Shown here one piece after another: positions 42,121 to 53,148 of a DNA stretch of 64,000 bases. Both the position numbers and the translations under genes were made by a program. Numbering within the stretch: the stretch's first letter is position 1; every line of letters begins with the position of its first letter. Location: NCBI GenBank assembly GCA_041741535.1, contig JBGSJV010000034.1, positions 62,001 to 126,000 on the forward strand, written 5' to 3'. Under the pieces are notes generated by a model. It made no database searches, was not told the DNA's origin, and was given only the letters and a program-made list of their open reading frames with translations. This DNA comes from M30B19 sp041741535 (GTDB taxonomy: Bacteria > Planctomycetota > Planctomycetia > Pirellulales > Pirellulaceae).

Positions 42121-43149
42121 ATGATCAATCCGATCCAAAGTTTGGCGCAGTTTTATTTGCCGGCGAAGGGCTCGACTTTCGCCGCCGAGACGGATTTCTT
42201 GTTCGATGCGATCCTGTGGATTTCGATCGTTTCCTTTGTGGCGATCGTGGTCGTGATGTGTTGGTTTGCCGTGATTTATCGGCGGCGCCCGGGATATGTT
42301 CCGCAACCATCCCCGACTCACTCGACCTTTCTCGAGTTGATTTGGACAATTGGTCCAAGTCTGATTTTGGTATGGATCTTCTTTCAAGGCGCAAGCGGCT
42401 TTGCGACCCTCCGCACACCAGCAAATGATGCCGAATTGATCGAAGTCAAGGCCTTTCAGTTCGGTTGGCAATTTACCTATCCGAATGGCGAAATCACAGA
42501 CACTTTGCACTTGTCGGTCAATCAACCCGTCCGATTGCAGTTGGTGAGCGATGACGTCATCCATAGTTTTTACGTTCCCGAATTTCGGGCCAAGATGGAC
42601 GTGATGCCCGGGCGTAAACACTCGATGTGGTTCGAGCCGACTTTGATTGGTGACTTCAAACTGTTTTGCACCGAGTATTGCGGTGAAGGTCATTCGAAGA
42701 TGGTCAAGGATGTCAAAGTTCATGCCGAGCCATGGGCGGAGATGCTGCGGAAGAACGTTCGTTGGAAGGATGATCAGAACCATCCGGTGAGCAACGGCCA
42801 CCGGTTATTTAATATTTATTGTGCGGGCTGTCACTCGTACGATGGTTCGGCCAAAACCGGTCCAAGCTTCAAAGGTTTGGCCAGTAGCACGTCTCGGGAG
42901 TTTTCCGTGGGTGAGCCTTTGAGTTTTTCCGGTGCTGACTCGGATGACTGGCAGAACTACATTATGGAATCGATCAAGAGACCGGATGCTCGGATTGTAA
43001 AAGGTTTCACGAACCAGATGCCAAGTTTTGATGGCAAACTGACCAACGATCAAATTGGGTACATCATCCAGTTTTTGAAGTCAGTGGACGGTGGAACTTA
43101 TGCGGAACCACCAAAGCCAGCTCCTCCGACGGAAGGGTCGGGATCGTAG
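42121..43149 (+). CDS. coxB: Cytochrome c oxidase subunit II with fused cytochrome c
   Basis: This encodes 342 aa from ATG 42121; the upstream in-frame GTG at 42070 overlaps spacer sequence without a site. Two transmembrane hairpin helices lie at about 24-48 and 70-92. The cupredoxin domain (about 105-220) has a complete CuA site: His in DVIHSFYVPEF, then CTEYCGEGHSKM. A C-terminal cytochrome c domain begins at about 230 with CAGCH and a Met in TNQMPSF. Subunit II with a fused cytochrome marks the caa3 type, which can take electrons directly from ACIII. Confidence 0.94.
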   Translation: MINPIQSLAQFYLPAKGSTFAAETDFLFDAILWISIVSFVAIVVVMCWFAVIYRRRPGYVPQPSPTHSTFLELIWTIGPSLILVWIFFQGASGFATLRTPANDAELIEVKAFQFGWQFTYPNGEITDTLHLSVNQPVRLQLVSDDVIHSFYVPEFRAKMDVMPGRKHSMWFEPTLIGDFKLFCTEYCGEGHSKMVKDVKVHAEPWAEMLRKNVRWKDDQNHPVSNGHRLFNIYCAGCHSYDGSAKTGPSFKGLASSTSREFSVGEPLSFSGADSDDWQNYIMESIKRPDARIVKGFTNQMPSFDGKLTNDQIGYIIQFLKSVDGGTYAEPPKPAPPTEGSGS

Positions 43150-43238
43150 CGGTTTCGACCGATACGGATTGAGAATCGGACCAGATAACAAAGACAGACC
43201 CAAGACAAGTTAGCCGCACAGCGCGGAACATCAGTTTG

Positions 43239-43246
43239 AAGGAGGT
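43239..43246 (+). promoter_or_regulatory. Strong ribosome-binding site of coxA
   Basis: AAGGAGGT, a near-perfect anti-16S match, ends 7 nt before ATG 43254. The in-frame TTG at 43236 overlaps it, which fixes the start at 43254. Confidence 0.85.
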
Positions 43247-43253
43247 CGCAGTC

Positions 43254-44960
<1,707 letters not shown>

Positions 44961-45033
44961 ATCATTGCAGGATGTTTTGCACATCAAGTTGGATCTAGTA
45001 ACAAGTAACTGATAAATCGATTTGGATGGTTTC

Positions 45034-46107
45034 ATGGCAACGACTAAAGTAGAACGCGGCGAATACTCGGCGCTAGTGGATTTGGAACACAACCACGAGC
45101 ATGAACACGCTCCGTTTATCGCGCATCACTTTTATACTGCGGAACAACAGTTCGATTCGGGAAAGCTGGGGATTTGGTTATTCCTGGTAACGGAAGTGTT
45201 GTTTTTCGGTGGATTGTTTGTCGCGTACATCATTTATCGTTACAACCGTCCTGAAGTATTTGTGGATGCTCACCACCACTTGGATACGTTGTTAGGTGGT
45301 TTGAACACCATCGTGTTGTTGTTCAGCAGCTTGACAATGGCTTGGGGCGTTCGGGCGGCTCAACTCGGTGACAACAAGACCACGGCGATTAGTGTATTGA
45401 TCACCATGGTTTGCGCGGCACTATTCTTGGGGGTCAAGGCAGTTGAGTACAGCCACAAGTGGGACTTGGGACTCTTGCCGGGGGATATGTTTTCTTACGA
45501 CCCACATGCACACCACGAACATCACCTGATTTCGAATTACTTGCTCCTGTTGTGTATTCCTTTTGCCGTCATCTTGGTCGCCACGTTGGTAGCTTCGGTT
45601 CTCCATCTGAATACGGGCAAGTCGGTGATTGGGCGGTTTTATGGCGGCATTGCCATCACGATGCTTGGTTTTTTTGGCGGTGTGTTGGTTGGAGTTTTAT
45701 GGATGGCTGGGGCCGCGACCGACGAGTCGCACAGTAGTGATGCACATGCTGCCGTGGCGACGGATGCGACGGCTCGTTTGGTTTCATTTGAAGTCGATGA
45801 TGCGGCTGCAAAAACTCCGGCGACCACGGAAGCTTCGGCCACAGACGCCGCAGCGACGACTCCGGCGGTTGAACTCCCTGTCGACAAGAAGCTGGGTGTT
45901 TTCTTCAGCATCTACTACTGCATGACGGGCTTGCACGCGGTACACATTATCGGTGGGATCATCGCGTTGAGTTGGATCTTTTACCGATCACTGGCGGCAC
46001 ATTGGCGATCGGACTACTTTGGACCGGTGGATTACGTCGGTCTTTACTGGCACTTGGTGGACTTGATCTGGATTTACCTGTTCCCGCTGATGTACTTGAT
46101 TCGCTAG
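45034..46107 (+). CDS. coxC: Cytochrome c oxidase subunit III with inserted loop
   Basis: This encodes 357 aa; ATG 45034 follows GGATGG, and an upstream TTG at 45022 is less likely. The first 25 residues are His/Glu-rich. Canonical helices include GKLGIWLFLVTEVLFFGGLFVAY (about 48-70), and the end carries the family sequence HLVDLIWIYLFPLMYLIR. Residues about 227-289 form an Ala/Thr-rich, acidic, probably disordered insertion between two membrane helices; standard subunit III lacks it. A second His cluster (PHAHHEHH) lies near residue 155. Subunit III stabilises proton uptake in subunit I. It is one of two subunit III genes in the locus. Confidence 0.92.
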   Translation: MATTKVERGEYSALVDLEHNHEHEHAPFIAHHFYTAEQQFDSGKLGIWLFLVTEVLFFGGLFVAYIIYRYNRPEVFVDAHHHLDTLLGGLNTIVLLFSSLTMAWGVRAAQLGDNKTTAISVLITMVCAALFLGVKAVEYSHKWDLGLLPGDMFSYDPHAHHEHHLISNYLLLLCIPFAVILVATLVASVLHLNTGKSVIGRFYGGIAITMLGFFGGVLVGVLWMAGAATDESHSSDAHAAVATDATARLVSFEVDDAAAKTPATTEASATDAAATTPAVELPVDKKLGVFFSIYYCMTGLHAVHIIGGIIALSWIFYRSLAAHWRSDYFGPVDYVGLYWHLVDLIWIYLFPLMYLIR

Positions 46108-46169
46108 CGCGATAGGTTTTAGTTGGACGCAGTGGTTGAAGCAACGGACACACGAAGAACGAGCATACA

Positions 46170-46568
46170 ATGGCAGATCATTCACACAGAAACGAAACAG
46201 GGCATTCGGGACACGGTCACGCTGGTCATGGACATAGCGGTCATGGACATGGTGAGCACTTCGCGCATCCTGCCCCGGTCTGGATCTTGTTTGGGACATT
46301 TTTTGCGTTGATTTGCTTGACCGTGTTGACGGTCTATGTTGCCGACAACGTGGAGCTGGGCAGCTTCGAGTTGGTCGTGTCGATGGGGATTGCGACGGTG
46401 AAATCGGTATTGGTCGGTGCGTTTTTCATGCACATGTATTGGGACAAGGGATTCAACGTTTTGGTGTTCTTGTCGTCCGTGTTGTTCTTTGCGTTGTTTA
46501 TCGGTTATACCTTGATGGATAGCTACGAGACGTTGCCAAACGTCACGAACTACTACAAGACGAAATAA
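46170..46568 (+). CDS. coxD: Cytochrome c oxidase subunit IV
   Basis: This encodes 132 aa. The N-terminal 33 residues hold 11 histidines in alternating Gly-His runs (GHGHAGHGHSGHGHGEH). Three membrane helices follow at about 38-60, 70-92 and 98-118, with the bacterial subunit IV pattern TVKSVLVGAFFMHMYWDKG. It is a small membrane subunit of the oxidase. The His-rich leader suggests metal binding but could be a neutral extension. It is placed 62 bp after coxC and 15 bp before the second subunit III gene. Confidence 0.9.
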   Translation: MADHSHRNETGHSGHGHAGHGHSGHGHGEHFAHPAPVWILFGTFFALICLTVLTVYVADNVELGSFELVVSMGIATVKSVLVGAFFMHMYWDKGFNVLVFLSSVLFFALFIGYTLMDSYETLPNVTNYYKTK

Positions 46569-46583
46569 GCAGGGCATGGAGTA

Positions 46584-47204
46584 ATGTTGCGCGAATCGCC
46601 CGATACGTTTTCGATTCGTCGCAATCTTTATCAGGCCCGTTTAGTCTTTGCACTTTTCATCGCTTCACTGGCGATGTTCTTTGGGGCTTGTATTGTATTC
46701 TACTTGGTGTTGATCGCTGGATTAAAGTCAGCGCCTAGCGATTCAACAACGTCATTCACTTATCGACCTTTGGACTTGCCCAACTCGTTTTGGGTCAGCA
46801 CGGGCCTTCTGATTGTTACTAGTGTTTTGCTGCATCTGGCATCACGGCGCGTGGCACGGGAGAAGCAAGGTCCCTTTCTAGTGTATTTGCACGTGGGCTT
46901 TCTGATGGCATTGGGTTTCTTGTTCGTTCAAGGCCTCGGGATGTGGGATCTCCTACGCGAACACTACGCTTACATGGAACAGCAGGGGCTAACGCGACTT
47001 TACGGTGTTTGTTTCGCCTTTTCTTTAATTCACGCGTTGCATGTGCTGGGCGGGGTTGTCTTCATTGGATTTGTTTTGGTGCAAGGGCATCGCGGAATCT
47101 ATGATCACGAACGCCACTGGGCTGTTGATCATTGCGCTTGGTATTGGCATTTTTTGGACATCGTGTGGATCGGGATGCTCGCGATGTTTGTTTTCACGAG
47201 ATAG
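46584..47204 (+). CDS. Second cytochrome c oxidase subunit III-like protein
   Basis: This 206-aa protein has five membrane helices and subunit III family features: NSFWVSTGLLIVTSVLLHLASRR, LYGVCFAFSLIHALHVLGG and the closing CAWYWHFLDIVWIGMLAMFVF. It is far shorter than the first subunit III and lacks its inserted loop. It sits 15 bp after coxD and is the last gene of the locus. A five-helix subunit III beside a full one is common in caa3 operons of this phylum as far as I know; its separate role is not established. Confidence 0.88.
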   Translation: MLRESPDTFSIRRNLYQARLVFALFIASLAMFFGACIVFYLVLIAGLKSAPSDSTTSFTYRPLDLPNSFWVSTGLLIVTSVLLHLASRRVAREKQGPFLVYLHVGFLMALGFLFVQGLGMWDLLREHYAYMEQQGLTRLYGVCFAFSLIHALHVLGGVVFIGFVLVQGHRGIYDHERHWAVDHCAWYWHFLDIVWIGMLAMFVFTR

Positions 47205-47309
47205 GAATTCGCTCGAGTTTTCCAACGCGGAAAATTGCACGTGGCAGACCAGGATTTTCCCTAAAAGGGTGCCGGCCCTCTCCGGTCATGCCGTGTTGAC
47301 CGAGATGTC

Positions 47310-47332
47310 GCTTGCCCTCCGCCAGGGCGAGC
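47310..47332. terminator. Hairpin between convergent genes
   Basis: GCTTGCCCT and AGGGCGAGC pair around a CCGCC loop (9 bp with one G-T wobble). It lies in the 166-bp gap between the oxidase locus and the hydrolase gene, which converge here. There is no T-run, so it is only a candidate terminator. Confidence 0.4.
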
Positions 47333-47370
47333 CCCTGTTCGGTCACAGTCTCGCAAAATCGCGGGAGCGC

Positions 47371-49569
47371 TCACTCGTCCGTCGGGCGGGGCACGATTTT
47401 CATAACACCAGTTTTGGGCTCAACACGAGTTTCAAAGTGCTTCACCGTGTTGGCGACTTCGTTCCAGACGGCCAATCGCTTTTCCGCAACGACGGCCGTC
47501 ACATCCGTTCCCTGCTCGAGCAGGAGTCCCGCGACTTGGCGTGGTTCCACAATTTTTGCTAGGTTCAAATAGTCCTCCGCCTGTCGATGGTGGGCCGGAG
47601 GATCCATAAGTTCGACCGATTTGATGTTGCTTTCACTTAAGGCGGCCAGCATCACGGCAGTGGCATTGGTGTCTTGGCCATGAAGGGAAAGAACAGTGTT
47701 GGGATGGAGTTGCTGAAAGGCGTGTGAAGCTCGTTGGATGTCCCAAACTTGCATGCCCGCCATGGTTTGCCCCAGCAGCATGAATCGCCGGCGTATCTGA
47801 GTAAGCTTTGCGGGATCATTGGTCCAGGCGGCGGGCCCCAAACCGCGCGGGACAATACAGACCTGAAACCGAACCGACCAATGGCGGGCTTGGTCGCGCT
47901 GCTTTTCCAAGAGTTTTCGTTCATCCACCGAAAGTTGATCTGCCGACTCGCTTGTAGCCAATTTTGACCACACTTGCAGAAGAGCTAGGTGCTCGGCGTC
48001 GAATATCTCCAAGCGAGCGCAAGTTGGTTCGACTTTCTGTTTGATTCCCCAGTCCCAAATGTACAGCGGCAGCGACACTTCAATTTGCGAGTTGAATTTG
48101 ACGTGCGAGAAGTGCACCCCCTTGTACATGGCGTGTTGGACGACCACCGGATTCAGGTGGGGGACTTGATCCGTCGGGGGCCATCCCGCAAAGACTTTGG
48201 TCTTCAGTTGTTGCTGAATCGCGGTGGAGGCGATCGACATTTCTTCCCAACCAACTTCTTTTGCCGGTTGCGACGAATCGGACGAGGGAAACCAGGCCAC
48301 GGGGAGTGGCGTGTCCGGTATGCAGGGCACGAAGAACTCGGCGACCGTTGTAACTCGTTCGTCCGTTGGTAACTGAGCGAAGACCTTCAACTGTTGAGGA
48401 GTAAAAAGCGGTAAGGCCGCCTCTTCTATTGGTCGATCGGTTTTCTTCAAGTGTTGCTCGAACCAGCGAAACGCTGGGACTTGCAATTCCTGTGTGTCCG
48501 TATGGGGACCGGGCGTGATATTCAGCCCCAGATTCTGTTCTGCACCTAACAGACGATAGATTCGTCGTGTGTTTTGATGAACTTCGACCACACCATCCAA
48601 GGGGAAAATGGAATCGTTATCCGAGTTTGCAATGAGCAGCGGACGCGGAGCGACAAGGGCCGCAACTAAGGGAAAGTCCCACCGATAAGTGTTCACTGGA
48701 TACATACAATCGCAGTGGCCATCCACACAGGCATCGATTACATGATTGTGCATGCTCGTGATTCCGGCGACGGGAACCGCCGCTGCGACTCGTTGGTCCA
48801 ACGCGGCGACCCACCAAGAATAAGCTCCGCCGCCGGATCGTCCGGTAACACCGATGCGTTTCGCGTCGACCTCCGTTCGTTGTTCCAGATAATCCAAGGC
48901 ACGAATGCCGTTCCAGGCTTCAACACCGGCGGGCGAATAGCCACGACTGTTCCACCACCATTGGTTCAAGTTGTACGTGCCATGATGCACTCCCTCGATT
49001 TCGCCCAATTGGATCGTATCCAGCATCAAACACACGTAACCATGCCGTGCGAACCAAACTCCATGATGATGGTAGGCAGTTTTGTTGCCATAGCTGATGC
49101 CGTCCTCATTGACCCGCGCATGGCCGCAGAGATACAAGATGGCCGGCAACGGATCGCTAACCTCGGCTGGGCGGTAAAGGTTGGCCGTCACGTAGAGCCC
49201 AGGCAACGATTGAAACTGCAATCGCTCGACTACAATTCCGGCTGCGGTTGTTTCGCCAGTTACCACTGGCAGTAAATCCGTTCGTGGCGGAAGTGGATCA
49301 AGACCCAGCATCTCTGCCAACTGACGCCGATATTCGGCTTGCTTCTCCAGCCAATCCTCAGCCGTCTTCACTTCAGACAAGCAGCGATCGGTGATTCCTT
49401 GGGTCTCGTGACGGAAATAGCCTTGGAGTTGTTTCTCATTTTCGGCCATCTCGCTTTGGCTAACGAGAAGGGACTCCTGTTGCGGACGAACCGTCGCTGC
49501 GGTGTTCGTGTCTTCCAACAGGAAGACAATCGAAGCCAGCGAACTGCATAACCAGGCAAACGATTTCAT
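47371..49569 (-). CDS. Secreted acetyl-xylan-esterase-like alpha/beta hydrolase
   Basis: This encodes 732 aa with a short signal peptide (residues 1-20). The alpha/beta-hydrolase domain at about 85-370 resembles the AXE1/prolyl-oligopeptidase group: oxyanion-side LYLCGHA, nucleophile elbow GRSGGGAYSW, acid in ANSDNDSIFPLDG and catalytic His in PGPHTDTQEL. The family removes acetyl groups from xylan or related glycans. The C-terminal 350 residues are a second, hydrolase-like domain with no evident triad; I cannot name it. It is encoded alone, convergent with the oxidase locus. A sugar-ester substrate fits the polysaccharide-degrading habit of the phylum. Confidence 0.82.
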   Translation of the reverse strand: MKSFAWLCSSLASIVFLLEDTNTAATVRPQQESLLVSQSEMAENEKQLQGYFRHETQGITDRCLSEVKTAEDWLEKQAEYRRQLAEMLGLDPLPPRTDLLPVVTGETTAAGIVVERLQFQSLPGLYVTANLYRPAEVSDPLPAILYLCGHARVNEDGISYGNKTAYHHHGVWFARHGYVCLMLDTIQLGEIEGVHHGTYNLNQWWWNSRGYSPAGVEAWNGIRALDYLEQRTEVDAKRIGVTGRSGGGAYSWWVAALDQRVAAAVPVAGITSMHNHVIDACVDGHCDCMYPVNTYRWDFPLVAALVAPRPLLIANSDNDSIFPLDGVVEVHQNTRRIYRLLGAEQNLGLNITPGPHTDTQELQVPAFRWFEQHLKKTDRPIEEAALPLFTPQQLKVFAQLPTDERVTTVAEFFVPCIPDTPLPVAWFPSSDSSQPAKEVGWEEMSIASTAIQQQLKTKVFAGWPPTDQVPHLNPVVVQHAMYKGVHFSHVKFNSQIEVSLPLYIWDWGIKQKVEPTCARLEIFDAEHLALLQVWSKLATSESADQLSVDERKLLEKQRDQARHWSVRFQVCIVPRGLGPAAWTNDPAKLTQIRRRFMLLGQTMAGMQVWDIQRASHAFQQLHPNTVLSLHGQDTNATAVMLAALSESNIKSVELMDPPAHHRQAEDYLNLAKIVEPRQVAGLLLEQGTDVTAVVAEKRLAVWNEVANTVKHFETRVEPKTGVMKIVPRPTDE

Positions 49570-49873
49570 GTTCAGATCCCTGCATCTCGGCCAAGCTTAC
49601 CCGTGTTGATTTTAGCAGGAAACATCATTCAATTGGGGCTTTGAAAGCCGATTCAGAGCCCCAGTTTTGCCAATCGCTGATGCTTCGGACACGAACCGCG
49701 CCAAGCTAAGATTTATTTCTTGGGTAGCAATTGTTTCGCAGGGTGAGTTTCACCCATCGAAATTTGCGACTACCATTCTGCCCATCGCAACCTACTTGCC
49801 GACTGTGGCAGTAGGAGACACGATACGGCCTTTTGTAAACGATTGCCTTCGACCGTTGGGAGAGTTCGACACC
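49570..49873. other. Intergenic region, possible extended TfoX-domain frame
   Basis: This 304-bp gap separates two divergent genes. The frame of the next gene is open back to 49667, but that stretch translates to unremarkable sequence without family similarity, and a better ribosome-binding site lies further in. No repeats or operators were seen. Confidence 0.4.
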
Positions 49874-50212
49874 GTGCCAAAGAAAGCCAAGAACACGGAT
49901 GAGCGTCGCATCTCTCAAATGCGAAATTTAGGACCTGCCTGCGAAGAGGATCTCAACGCGGTTGGGATCTATACCGCTCAGGATTTGATTGACACAGGTA
50001 TCGAAGCGGCGTTTATCAAGCTGTTGGAAGGCCGTGTTGCTCGGGGACTACCCACCCATGGTTGCAATGCCACCTATTTGTATGCGCTACACGGCGCGGT
50101 GCACGATTGCGATTGGCGCGACGTTCCGGAAGCAAAGAAAGTCGAGTACAAAAAATGGACTGCCGAAATCAGGGCAGCCGGAACCTTTACCGCCAAACCA
50201 GGAAAGCCCTAA
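49874..50212 (+). CDS. TfoX C-terminal domain protein
   Basis: This encodes 112 aa from GTG 49874, preceded by GGGAGAG at 49858-49864; an extension to 49667 would add 69 residues without similarity. The protein is the C-terminal domain of TfoX/Sxy: ISQMRNLGPACEEDLNAVGIYTAQDL is the helix-hairpin-helix-like start, and LEGRVARGLPTHGCNATYLYALHGAVHDCDWRDVP matches the conserved second half. In gamma-proteobacteria TfoX activates competence genes; stand-alone C-terminal domains occur widely with unknown roles. It is monocistronic and convergent with the phosphonate cluster. Confidence 0.75.
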   Translation: MPKKAKNTDERRISQMRNLGPACEEDLNAVGIYTAQDLIDTGIEAAFIKLLEGRVARGLPTHGCNATYLYALHGAVHDCDWRDVPEAKKVEYKKWTAEIRAAGTFTAKPGKP

Positions 50213-50436
50213 GTCAGCGGTCCCTCATATTCGGAATGGCGGGCATCCCGACGACGAGTCGCCAGACATCTGCGCAAACACAAGCCGTGCAGCGTCAAAT
50301 TCGGTTCGCGTCGACGAGTCTTTGGAATCGAGCTGATTGGAATAAGGACATGACACTGGAGCAGACGCCCAACAAGGCCATAGTTAATAGCCAAGGCAGT
50401 CGGTGCTAATTTGAGCCGAGGCTGGAATTGATCTTG

Positions 50437-51750
50437 TTATCTTGAGTTCACCGCTTGAGGTTCGGCCCGCAAGTTGGCGAAATACAACATCGACAGCACG
50501 CAGGCGACCGCGCTGACGCTTAGTCCTACCCAGCAGTACCAGCGGAAGTTTTCATAGAAGGCATTGTCGGCCGTTTGTCCACCGATCAGTGCGGACTTGG
50601 GTACAAGCAGTACCACGACATAAGCCAAGTACCCGACCGAATCCACGACATACATGAGGAACCCCATGTTGCCTCGGTTCCGAGTCAAGGCAATCAATCG
50701 TTCAAAGACCGTGGTGTGAACCGCAACATACGGAAGATAAAGCCCTGCCCCGATCAGGACCATGAACCAAAGCGGTGTCAGTTGCTCGCTGACCAACAAG
50801 GCGGTGGCAATCAACCCAAATCCGCTCAAGGAAATCGCTAACGAAATCAAAAGGGCTGCTCGGTTGCCCACAACCCAAGCCGTCATGCCGTTGACGACCA
50901 GCACAAACGCGGCGACTTGCGAGTCGATCCAGGAATAATCACTGGCGGCAACGGTTGCTCCCATTCCATTTAGAATCTGCGGCGCAAAATCATCGCGTAA
51001 ACTTCGCAATACGGTCACCAAGAGATAAAGCACCGCGACCGCAGCCAAACCCAACCCGTATCGTTGCAACATCTGTCTTCGATCCACGCCAGTCATGGCG
51101 GATCTCTCGCTACGTGACTCGGTATCCTGTTCATCCGGCGCAGGGATTTGCGCTAACATCCACGTTGAAACTGCGATCGGAATCAAGAACAAACAACCTG
51201 CCAAGAAAGGCATCCATTGTTCGGCTTGCCGCAGCGTCAGTGACACGTCCTCGACCAAAAAGGTAAGCGTCCATTGACCGATGGACTTCGCGAACCCGCC
51301 TGCCAATATGAAACTGGCACAAAGCCCGGCGACCAGCGCTTCGGTCAATCGCCGTCCTTCGAGGAAGCCAAGCACCAAGCCAAACACCATCCCGAGCGGC
51401 AGACCATTCAAGAAAATGGCCACAATGTTCCAAGGACGAGGCACTACAGCGAATAACAACAATGCTGCCTCGGCCGCACCAATCAATCCCAACAAAACAA
51501 TCGCTCGCTTGTTGGCTGGCATTTGAGAAATCACTCGAATGCCAATCAATTTCGAACAGAAGTAACCGATCACTTGTGCGGCGACCAAGACAGCTTTGCT
51601 GTCCCAATCTCCACTTTCTCCCGACTCAAAGGCGGCGGCCGTAAACGGCTTGCGAAACATGTACATGAAAAAATAGGTCGAAAACGCGGCCGTCAGCGCC
51701 CAAAAATTGAGCAACCACCGATTTTGTGAGAGCACTTGAGAGAGATTCAC
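50437..51750 (-). CDS. DUF5690 major-facilitator-like transporter
   Basis: This 437-aa protein has about twelve hydrophobic helices, starting at residues 13-33. Early MFS features are FFMYMFRKPFTAA and GYFCSKLIGIRVIS; GNMGFLMYVVDSVGYLAYV near the end is typical of DUF5690. It overlaps the FAD oxidoreductase gene by ATGA (51747-51750), so it is translationally coupled to the phosphonate cluster. I infer that it carries a phosphonate such as 2-aminoethylphosphonate or a breakdown product; no substrate is known for the family. Confidence 0.82.
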   Translation of the reverse strand: MNLSQVLSQNRWLLNFWALTAAFSTYFFMYMFRKPFTAAAFESGESGDWDSKAVLVAAQVIGYFCSKLIGIRVISQMPANKRAIVLLGLIGAAEAALLLFAVVPRPWNIVAIFLNGLPLGMVFGLVLGFLEGRRLTEALVAGLCASFILAGGFAKSIGQWTLTFLVEDVSLTLRQAEQWMPFLAGCLFLIPIAVSTWMLAQIPAPDEQDTESRSERSAMTGVDRRQMLQRYGLGLAAVAVLYLLVTVLRSLRDDFAPQILNGMGATVAASDYSWIDSQVAAFVLVVNGMTAWVVGNRAALLISLAISLSGFGLIATALLVSEQLTPLWFMVLIGAGLYLPYVAVHTTVFERLIALTRNRGNMGFLMYVVDSVGYLAYVVVLLVPKSALIGGQTADNAFYENFRWYCWVGLSVSAVACVLSMLYFANLRAEPQAVNSR

Positions 51751-52901
51751 GCCACCGTCTCAGCAGTCGTATTTGTCCATTGACGCCATTGATTTTCCGC
51801 GACGCCAAACGCCATGGTCATTCCGGCTCCGCCAAAGCCTGTGCAGATGTGAACTCGCGGTTCCGGTTCCAAGTTCACACTCACGCCACTCGTGTTCTTG
51901 GCGTAAATTCCATGCCACCGACTTTCAAGATCCCATTTGGGTAGGCAGATAATTTTCTGCAATTCGCGGAGGATCAGCTGATCAATCTCAAGCGAATCAA
52001 ATGGTTCGATCCGGTCGCCGTATTCGTGGGAATCGCCCAGGACCACACGTCCGAGATTATCATGCGACGCCATCACGTGAATGCCGTAGTGATCCAGTTC
52101 GGGAGTCTCCGCGGCGATGCGATCGACCAGCAACTGCAAGCTCGAACAGGCACGGAAGCTTTCGTAGTGACGCAGCGTGAGACCACTGGCCAAGTGTGCT
52201 CCAAGTTTCCAACTACTTGGTTGCGACACGGTTCGTAGCATTTGAAGTTTGCATTTCTTCAGCGGTAGTTCCACGAACTGTTCTGGGTACAAACTTTCGA
52301 AGTCATGGCCCGAACAAATCACAATGCGATCAAACGAATGTGATCGACCGGTAGCCGTACGGAGCTGGCCAGTTCCCACTTCGGTCACGGCCGTATCAAA
52401 ACAAAACTGGACTTCGTACCGATCAGTCAACCAACCGGGTATCTTGCGAATCGTTTCGGTCGGGTTCACGCAGACTTCCAAGTCGCAGCCCAAGGCTCCT
52501 AAGAAACCTGCCGGATTGATGGCCGGCGACCGTTGAAGCGCTTCCTCGACCGAGAGTAGTTGGAGGTGTGGACCAAGATCGGAGTGCCGCTGCAATTCGT
52601 AAAACTCTTGGAGTACCGCCCATTCATCGGGTCGATGAGCCAAATGCATCGAGCCGTACGGGTTGGCCCAGATCCCAGACTCTTGTGTCAACGTAAGCCA
52701 CCGCTGGCGAGCCAAGAGGGCGATCGCTCGAGTTGCGGCTGGTTGTCCGATTGGCCAGACCATACCAAAGTTCCGGATCGAGGCACCACTGGAGACACTC
52801 GTGCGTTCGAAGACCGTTACATCGTGTCCACGTTCGGCGGCCGACCACGCATGTGCCAAGCCGACAATCCCGGCACCCACCACTGCAATTCGTTCTTTCA
52901 T
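51747..52901 (-). CDS. HpnW/PbfD-like FAD-dependent oxidoreductase
   Basis: This 384-aa DAO-type flavoprotein begins with the FAD-binding motif VVGAGIVGLAHAWSAAERGHDV (cofactor glycines near residues 8-13) and ends with a second FAD contact, GFGGAGMTMAFGVAE. Sequence and context match TIGR03364, a group named from its link to phosphonate catabolism. Related PbfD enzymes oxidise N-methylated 2-aminoethylphosphonate to phosphonoacetaldehyde, the substrate of PhnX encoded 247 bp upstream. Whether this member takes methylated or free aminoethylphosphonate cannot be told from the sequence. It would replace the missing PhnW transaminase. Confidence 0.83.
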   Translation of the reverse strand: MKERIAVVGAGIVGLAHAWSAAERGHDVTVFERTSVSSGASIRNFGMVWPIGQPAATRAIALLARQRWLTLTQESGIWANPYGSMHLAHRPDEWAVLQEFYELQRHSDLGPHLQLLSVEEALQRSPAINPAGFLGALGCDLEVCVNPTETIRKIPGWLTDRYEVQFCFDTAVTEVGTGQLRTATGRSHSFDRIVICSGHDFESLYPEQFVELPLKKCKLQMLRTVSQPSSWKLGAHLASGLTLRHYESFRACSSLQLLVDRIAAETPELDHYGIHVMASHDNLGRVVLGDSHEYGDRIEPFDSLEIDQLILRELQKIICLPKWDLESRWHGIYAKNTSGVSVNLEPEPRVHICTGFGGAGMTMAFGVAENQWRQWTNTTAETVA

Positions 52902-53148
52902 GGTTTACTCTTCACTCGGGGGCTGACCCTTGGGAGGCGGAGTCAAAGTTGTCGTGTCTTCATTACGTCGCCGGAGAGGAAGAGCCCCCTACGGGTATCG
53001 GCTTTAAGTGTCACGTTATTGGGCTCACACGCACGCCCTCTATCGTCCAATGCGCACAAGCGATTGTCAAACGGGCGAGCGATAAAGTTTCCTTCATGCG
53101 ATCCGCCCGCTGTGATCCAAGCCTTTAGGCAATCGGTAACAGCAACAA

